Assembly (NCBI GenBank): GCA_004556745.1
Contig: SFFY01000002.1
Location: forward strand, 1 to 64,000
Length of the DNA stretch: 64,000 nucleotides
Direction of reading: 5' to 3'
Origin: Bacteroidales bacterium
Lineage (GTDB): Bacteria; Bacteroidota; Bacteroidia; Bacteroidales; Bacteroidaceae
Below, piece by piece: positions 60,235 to 64,000 of the stretch. Under the pieces are notes generated by a model. The model was given only the letters and a program-made list of their open reading frames with translations, was not told where the DNA came from and made no database searches. How positions within the stretch are numbered: position 1 is the first letter of the stretch; every line of letters starts with the position of its first letter. Position numbers and translations under genes: made by a program.

Positions 60235-62329
60235 CTTGCTTCACTTTCGCATAGAAACGGCGGGCGGCTTCCTTCTGACGGTCGAGCGAGAAGTTGGACA
60301 CGCGCTTGAGGTAGCCGATGATGCGCGTCATGTAATCCACATTCTTGCTGTGGCAGTGGGGACACTCCTTGAGGTAACGCTTGTCGATGTGCCCGCAGTC
60401 GTTGCAGAGCGTGTTGGGAATGTTGAAGGTGAAGTAGTTGCAGCCTTCCTTTGCTGCTACGCGCAGCAGCTGGCGATACTGCGGCGCGGAAAGATGCTCT
60501 TCGAGGTTGGCATGGAGTGCGCTGCCGCCCGTGAGGTGCTCGATGTACTTGCGGCCGTGCAGGCGGAACTTCTCGATGATGTCGGTGTTGGGGTCTTCTA
60601 CCACGTAGAAATAGCTGTTGTAGCAGTCGCGCGGCACGAAATATCCGTCTTCGCGGTCCCAGCGGGCGTGCTTCACGCCCACGTTCTCTGCCGGTATCAT
60701 CTCGCAGTTGAAGAGCAAGTCCTTCGTGCGATATTTCTTGTTGAATTTTTCCACTACGCCGAGCACCGACGATACGAACGAGGCGTATTCCTCATTATCG
60801 GAAATCGTCATGCCGAGGCTTTCGGCAGCCTCCACCATGCCGTTCACACCCACGGTGAGGTATTGGCGGCGAATGTTGATGTAGCCTGCGTCGAAGAGCG
60901 GCAGCATGCCCTTGTCCATCAAGTCTTTGAGGTTATCGTTGTAGGCCATCTGCACCTTGTGCACGAGGTCAACTATGTCTTCGAGGTACTCGATGTAAGG
61001 CTTGCCCTCGCGCGTGGCCTGCTGGATGCAGCGGTTGAGGTTCACCGTGAGCACAGACTTCGAGCCGGTGCTCACACCGCCCGCGCCAAGCGTGTAGCTG
61101 AAGCCGTTGTCCTGAATCTCGTTGCGCAGGCGGCAGCACGATGCCAGCGAGTCAGCATTGTCGCTCATGTAGGTGAAGAAAGAGTGGCCGGCGGCATACA
61201 TCTCGGCAGTGAAGTCGCCGTATTCCTTGTCAATCACGTCGCCGTCCTTCGTGAGCAGCGCCATGGTCTCCACGGGGAACGTGAGCACAGCCTTTGTGCG
61301 CTCCTCGTTGAACCAGCGCATGAAGCGTTTCTGCAGCCAGCTAACGGCGGGCCAAGAGGGCTGCGAGCCGTCGGGGAAGTAGAAGTTGCCGAAGATGCTC
61401 TCGAAATAGTTTTTATCGTAATAGCTGATGTTCCAGAACACAGACTGGAAGTTTCTCGCGCCCGTGGGCTGGTTGATGGAGTAGACAATCTGCTCGAAGC
61501 TGTCGGTGATGACCTTGTCGATGGTGCGGGCGCGGAGCGAGAGGTCGGCCTGGTCGCCGGCACGCTTGTAGTAGTCCGCGCCATATTCCTTTTCGAGGAA
61601 GTGGCTCATATACATCAGGAACTCCGGCGTGGCGCACGCGCCCGACAGCATGCTCGACACGATGAACACCATGTTCACAAAGCCGCCGCAGAACGATTTG
61701 AGGTTCGAGGGCGCGGTGGAATTGCCGCCGATGCTCTTCGTGCCGCCGAGCAGCCAGGGGTACATGGTGATCGAGGCGCAGTAGTTGGCGAGGCTCGTTT
61801 CGTCGTTCTTATATATATAATGGTTCTTTAGCAGATAGATGTAGCGGTCTGCTGTTTCCTTGCCGTAGAGTGCCTTGATTTTGTCGCAGAGCAGGCGGCG
61901 GTTCAGGCGGATAAAGCCCTGCTTGGGCAGTTCGCCGATGAGCGTGGCGATGTTCTTGTTCTCCACGTTGGCGTTTGCGTCGTACTTAGAGCCGGTGGCG
62001 GGGTTGGCCGAGTTGCAGTAGTTGATGAGGAAGCGGAGTTTGTCGGCCGTTTCGCGGTCGTCCTCGTGGCGCTTGCGGTAGAGCATGAACGCTTTTGCGG
62101 CCTTGAAATGGCGTTCGGTCATCAGCGCCACCTCCACCTGGTTCTGTATGTCCTCCACGCTCATGCCGTTGCAGAAGCGCAGGTGGTCGGTGATGGCCTT
62201 CAGCTGCTCCGCGTTGAGCGGGTCGCCAGTCGAGGCAAAGGTTTTGAGAATAGCGCTTTTGATTTTGTCGAGCGAGAAAGGCTCGGTTGTGCCGTCGCGC
62301 TTGGTGATGATAAAGGAGTCGTAACTCAT
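60227..62329 (-). CDS. nrdD: Anaerobic (class III) ribonucleoside-triphosphate reductase
   Basis: A 700-residue glycyl radical enzyme making dNTPs without oxygen. I start at the ATG at 62329 (MSYDSFIITKRDGTTEPF), which begins the ATP-cone domain; the extra upstream codons do not resemble the family. The catalytic barrel includes NCEMIPAENVGVKHARWDREDG and VNLNRC. The C-terminus has a zinc site (CNDCGH and CPHCHSKN) and the radical glycine at about residue 672 in TRIIGYLKRVSNF. Indicates a strict or facultative anaerobe. No NrdR gene or box identified. Confidence 0.97.
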   Translation of the reverse strand: MSYDSFIITKRDGTTEPFSLDKIKSAILKTFASTGDPLNAEQLKAITDHLRFCNGMSVEDIQNQVEVALMTERHFKAAKAFMLYRKRHEDDRETADKLRFLINYCNSANPATGSKYDANANVENKNIATLIGELPKQGFIRLNRRLLCDKIKALYGKETADRYIYLLKNHYIYKNDETSLANYCASITMYPWLLGGTKSIGGNSTAPSNLKSFCGGFVNMVFIVSSMLSGACATPEFLMYMSHFLEKEYGADYYKRAGDQADLSLRARTIDKVITDSFEQIVYSINQPTGARNFQSVFWNISYYDKNYFESIFGNFYFPDGSQPSWPAVSWLQKRFMRWFNEERTKAVLTFPVETMALLTKDGDVIDKEYGDFTAEMYAAGHSFFTYMSDNADSLASCCRLRNEIQDNGFSYTLGAGGVSTGSKSVLTVNLNRCIQQATREGKPYIEYLEDIVDLVHKVQMAYNDNLKDLMDKGMLPLFDAGYINIRRQYLTVGVNGMVEAAESLGMTISDNEEYASFVSSVLGVVEKFNKKYRTKDLLFNCEMIPAENVGVKHARWDREDGYFVPRDCYNSYFYVVEDPNTDIIEKFRLHGRKYIEHLTGGSALHANLEEHLSAPQYRQLLRVAAKEGCNYFTFNIPNTLCNDCGHIDKRYLKECPHCHSKNVDYMTRIIGYLKRVSNFSLDRQKEAARRFYAKVKQDA

Positions 62330-62552
62330 AGGGCTTGATAAAGGGCTGTTTCCCTGCGGAAAAGGCGAAAGTCCTGTCCGAAAGGAAAGTGTTTGGAATA
62401 AATATTTTGTAAAACTATAATGCGAAAAGAAGTTTGCATATTTCCCAAAACGGAAAACTTTTGCTTCATCACAAAATCGCAAACAACTAAAAATCAAGCA
62501 CGAAAGGTTTCAAAATGGAAAACTTTTCTTTCTGCTTGTCCTTTTTGCTTGG

Positions 62553-62560
62553 CAAAGGTA
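62553..62560 (-). promoter_or_regulatory. Possible nrdD -7 box TACCTTTG
   Basis: TAnnTTTG match followed by C on the minus strand, giving a leader of about 220 nt before nrdD. The length leaves room for leader regulation, but no riboswitch is recognised. Confidence 0.4.
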
Positions 62561-62673
62561 AGGCAAATTATCTTAGCAGAAAAGTGATTTTAGAGAAAAT
62601 TTTTATGGTTTTTCAAAGTCGCGATTTTGGGCATTATATTTTTCCCGATAAGGCAGAAAATTTTCACTTTGTG

Positions 62674-62822
62674 CCAGCAAATTTTTATTTGCTCTTGGAA
62701 AATCTTTATTCAAAAGTTTTGAACATATATTCCAAGCTTTTGAATATGTATTCCAAACTTTTGAATACATGTTCTAAACTTTGGAACAAACATTATCTAC
62801 GATAAAATGTAATTTATCAAGG
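62674..62822. repeat. PAL21 element 4, sequence-divergent
   Basis: Four 17-bp imperfect palindromes (ATTCAAAAGTTTTGAAC type) at 62708, 62729, 62750 and 62771, with spacers ATAT, ATGT, ACAT: the same 21-bp period as elements 1-3 but with outer bases swapped. Head CAGCAAATTTTTATTTGC and tail TTATCAAGG echo the other copies. The plus-strand reading frame through it is an artefact of the 21-base repeat. Confidence 0.85.
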
Positions 62823-62884
62823 GGAAAGGAAAAACGATAAAGCAGGAAGGAAGAAATAATAGAAATCTCTGGTCTCGCGAGTAG

Positions 62885-62904
62885 GGGCGTTTTGCAAAAC
62901 GCCC
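62885..62904. repeat. Palindrome GGGCGTTTTGCAAAACGCCC, single arm
   Basis: Preceded by AGTAG as in the 95-bp elements. After 43 bases, instead of the second arm, comes GGGCTGAAAGCCC, the start of the hairpin-dense element at 62945. Confidence 0.85.
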
Positions 62905-62944
62905 GGAAAATAGTTGGCTCATGATTTAGCCTTTCGGCGCATAG

Positions 62945-63203
62945 GGCGGGCTGAAAGCCCAGTTGTTGCCCATAGCCCCGGGCAACGCCCGGGGTGGGAC
63001 GGTATTGCATTGGTTAAAGTGTCACGCTCTGAAAGAGCAGCCTTCATTATTAGGGGCATCGCCCCGTGTGGCATTTATAGATTCGCGCTTTCGGCGCGTG
63101 GCATTTTGCGCCAGCGCAAAATGCCGAATGTAATAATCGCGGCGCACTCTTTCCCCGGGGCGATGCCCCGGGCTGTGGGTAACAACTGGGCTTTCAGCCC
63201 GCC
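62945..63203. repeat. Hairpin-dense 259-bp element with long terminal inverted repeats
   Basis: Ends 62945-62984 and 63166-63203 are imperfect inverted repeats of about 38 bp built around GGCGGGCTGAAAGCCCAG. Internal hairpins include GCTCTGAAAGAGC, GGGGCATCGCCCC, CGCGCTTTCGGCGCG, GCATTTTGCGC/GCGCAAAATGC and CCCCGGGGCGATGCCCCGGG. No coding content. Confidence 0.8.
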
Positions 63204-63269
63204 ACAAAATTCTAAAATGTACCAATCATGACATCTCATATACGATTGTTACACTCTGTATAACCATAC

Positions 63270-63302
63270 AAAAACCCCCGGGAAAGCAGGACTCTCCCGG
63301 GG
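63270..63302 (-). terminator. Terminator of the 63322 gene
   Basis: Stem CCCCGGGA / TCCCGGGG (63276-63283, 63295-63302) followed on the minus strand by GTTTTTGT. It lies 20 bases past the stop. Confidence 0.85.
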
Positions 63303-63321
63303 ATTTGCTTTTGTCTATTGT

Positions 63322-64000
63322 TTATTTCACGATAATCTCGTCCACAAACAGGAAACCGGCCTTGCCGGCAGAGCCGTGCCACGACGGCATGCAGTGCTCG
63401 GAGAGGGCTTTTACCTTGACAAAACGGGCGGTGACGGGGGCAAAGGTGAGTACGTGGTTGTAAACCTTGTTGGCATCCGTCTCCTTCATCTCAGGATAGT
63501 ATTCCGAGGCCACGGGGTGGAAGTTTTCGCCGTTGTCGGAGATGCTGATTTCAACGCCGCGCGCATCAAACACCCAGTCGCCCTTTTCCACACAGGTGTG
63601 CACGCCGGCCTGCGAGAACGTCTGCGCACTGCCGAGATCCACGATTGCTTCGAGGTCGGCCTGCGAGAAGCCGAGCCAGCGGCCGGTGCGGTAGTTTGTG
63701 TCGGGACCCGTAAGGCCGTCTACCAGCACCACGGGACCGTCGAACTTATAACCGCCGTTGATGGGCTGGAGCAGGCGGATGGGGCAGGCGGTCGCCTTGG
63801 TAAATGTAAAACTCTCCTGCTGCGTGCGCGTGCGGCCCGAGTTGGGGCGGTAGGCGGCGGCCTTGAAGGTGCAGTCCTTGCTGATTTCCACCGCGCCCTT
63901 GTAGAGCGGCGACTGCTGCGTGGGCTCCGTGCCGTCGAGCGTGTAGCGGATTTCAGCGTTGTCCATCGTGGTCATCTCGGCGCGGATCACGTGCTTCACG
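63322..64000 (-). CDS. C-terminal part of a beta-N-acetylhexosaminidase-like protein (GH20 accessory domains), partial
   Basis: About 226 codons are seen and the frame is open at the right edge. The first part (IRYTLDGTEPTQQSPLYKGAVEISKDCTFKAAAY) is the chitobiase/hexosaminidase C-terminal domain that follows GH20 catalytic barrels. The rest is a discoidin-like domain (NGGYKFDGPVVLVDGLTGPDTNYRTGRWLGF, LEAIVDLGSAQTFSQAG, ARFVKVKALSEH) ending FVDEIIVK. The catalytic domain would lie to the right, outside the window. With the sialidase at 2327 it suggests host-glycan foraging. Confidence 0.75.
   Translation of the reverse strand, partial: VKHVIRAEMTTMDNAEIRYTLDGTEPTQQSPLYKGAVEISKDCTFKAAAYRPNSGRTRTQQESFTFTKATACPIRLLQPINGGYKFDGPVVLVDGLTGPDTNYRTGRWLGFSQADLEAIVDLGSAQTFSQAGVHTCVEKGDWVFDARGVEISISDNGENFHPVASEYYPEMKETDANKVYNHVLTFAPVTARFVKVKALSEHCMPSWHGSAGKAGFLFVDEIIVK

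Noticed and set aside
62515..62805. Plus-strand 96-residue ORF with repeated YSKLLNM
   Set aside because: Also an artefact of a 21-base palindrome array; AT-rich, no domain.

Overview
The window looks like a Bacteroidales chromosome, most likely Prevotellaceae. The signs are a GC-rich coding style with AT-rich gaps, promoters with the Bacteroidota -7 box TAnnTTTG (several read TAACTTTGC), no conspicuous Shine-Dalgarno sites, secreted proteins ending in short sorting-type tails (GLYIVNGKKxFVK-like), and gene neighbours such as topA-aroK-speA, ompH-murI and nrdD-nrdG. No rRNA, tRNA, CRISPR array, transposase or prophage gene was recognised.

Layout. 1-2.3 kb: an aroQ start (about 19 codons) joined in frame to a foreign-looking, AT-rich secreted protein that runs off the left edge, divergent from xerD, then a SIMPL protein. 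2.3-12.7 kb (minus strand): a sialidase, floA, gyrB and a large secreted discoidin-like protein. 13.2-16.1 kb: ompH/skp, murI, purD. 16.5-20 kb: two membrane proteins and a znuA-znuC pair with no permease gene. 20.3-30 kb: an outer-membrane barrel, deaD, a DUF2723 membrane protein, a polysaccharide deacetylase, a WYL regulator, an orphan small gene and a second barrel protein. 30.7-42 kb (minus strand): a 1469-residue secreted adhesin-like protein, a TlpA-like thioredoxin protein, speA, aroK, topA. 42.2-46.5 kb: a THUMP RNA methyltransferase, a DPP-IV-type peptidase, ridA. 47.5-56.8 kb: the first half of the division and cell-wall cluster (rsmH, ftsL, ftsI, murE, mraY, murD, ftsW), with no mraZ upstream and no murG/murC/ftsQAZ downstream. 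57.4-64 kb: a secreted repeat protein, nrdG-nrdD, and the 3' end of a hexosaminidase-like gene.

The most unusual content is intergenic. I find at least six families of structured repeats: (a) two loci, each holding an inverted pair of about 160-nt nested hairpins whose stems change sequence but keep pairing; (b) four elements carrying four 17-bp palindromes at an exact 21-bp period, one of them with different bases but the same geometry; (c) GGGCG...CGCCC palindromes, including two 95-bp inverted-pair elements with exactly 45-bp unrelated interiors; (d) hairpins built from 8-nt AGTRRACR units on both sides of murI; (e) hairpin-dense elements with terminal inverted repeats; (f) TTGTC-rich repeats upstream of znuA.

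Functionally the window combines housekeeping genes (replication topology, peptidoglycan synthesis, anaerobic dNTP synthesis, purine and shikimate steps, polyamine synthesis) with host-glycan and surface functions (sialidase, partial hexosaminidase, secreted adhesin-like proteins, peptidase) expected of an anaerobic gut or oral commensal.
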